Assembly: GCA_003564775.1 (NCBI GenBank)
Contig: PXEI01000090.1
Location: forward strand, 1-6,372
Source of the DNA: Spirochaetaceae bacterium
Lineage (GTDB): Bacteria > Spirochaetota > Spirochaetia > DSM-27196 > SLAA01
Direction: 5' to 3'
DNA length: 6,372 bases
Of this stretch, positions 6,234-6,372 are shown piece after piece. The stretch's first letter is position 1. Every line of letters begins with the position of its first letter. The notes beneath the pieces are model-generated. The model did not search any database. It had not been told where the DNA came from and worked only from the letters and a program-made list of their open reading frames with translations. A program made the translations under genes and the position numbers.

Positions 6234-6372
6234 ATGAACAAACGTTTTATGGTATTTGCTGGAATCATTGCACTGTCAATGTTGTTTCCGGCCGCTCAAG
6301 TTTTTGCAGGCGGGCAAAGCGAACCTGCGGTATCGGGCCAGATAGTGGTGGGGCTTTCCCTTCCAACACAGC
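6234..6372 (+). CDS. Exported sugar ABC transporter substrate-binding protein (5' end only)
   Basis: Only the first 46 codons lie in the window; the reading frame runs off the end. The N-terminus is a typical signal peptide: MNKR, a hydrophobic core at about 5-21, then VFA before GGQSE, giving a likely signal peptidase I cut after A25. No lipobox cysteine is present. The mature start (QIVVGLSLPTQ, about 36-46) matches the first strand of the XylF/ChvE group of sugar-binding proteins (GLSLPT or GISMPT type). I read it as the binding protein of a sugar ABC importer, with ATPase and permease genes expected just downstream. It lies 145 bp after the XylF-like lipoprotein gene and so may have its own promoter, plausibly controlled by the AraC-type regulator. 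Xylose or another aldose is a guess from context. Confidence 0.8.
   Translation, partial: MNKRFMVFAGIIALSMLFPAAQVFAGGQSEPAVSGQIVVGLSLPTQ

Noticed and set aside
1..6372. CRISPR arrays, insertion sequences, tRNA or rRNA genes
   Set aside because: No spaced repeats, transposase-like proteins, terminal inverted repeats or RNA-gene patterns were seen on either strand.

Overview
The window reads as a bacterial sugar-sensing locus with every gene on the + strand. I infer a free-living spirochaete of the Spirochaeta/Alkalispirochaeta kind. The clues are a receiver domain carrying FLSSHTEPEVV and SYGYVVKNSGETVLLASI, a style I associate with spirochaetal receiver-PAS proteins, and a substrate-binding protein whose signal peptide ends VFAGGQSE, common in spirochaetes. 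The DNA is moderately GC-rich by eye. The taxonomic call comes from memory of these families and has not been searched.

Layout: 1-107 is a leader with no supported gene. 108-854 encodes a receiver-PAS protein with no output domain. 872-1942 encodes a membrane-anchored, divergent periplasmic sugar-binding-fold protein. 1930-3468 encodes a LytS/YesM-type sensor histidine kinase. 3465-4988 encodes a YesN-type response regulator with an AraC DNA-binding domain. 4985-6088 encodes a XylF-like (D-xylose-binding) lipoprotein. 6089-6233 is a 145-bp gap with a weak hairpin. 6234 to the window end is the start of another exported sugar-binding protein, probably the first gene of an ABC sugar importer.

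The five complete genes are tightly packed. After a 17-bp gap following the first gene, the others overlap by 13, 4 and 4 bp, which suggests one translationally coupled transcript. The simplest model is a three-component sugar sensor. An extracytoplasmic binding protein (the anchored one, the XylF-like lipoprotein, or both) reports sugar to the histidine kinase. The kinase phosphorylates the AraC-type regulator, which then controls the transporter operon starting at 6234. This matches the XylFII-LytS/YesN xylose-sensing system described in Clostridium beijerinckii. The extra features here are two different candidate sensor binding proteins flanking the kinase/regulator pair, and the upstream receiver-PAS protein.

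The most notable local sequence features are an in-frame 12-bp tandem repeat near the 3' end of the anchored binding-protein gene, and a 13-bp direct repeat flanking the stop codon of the receiver-PAS gene, where related proteins as I recall them continue further.
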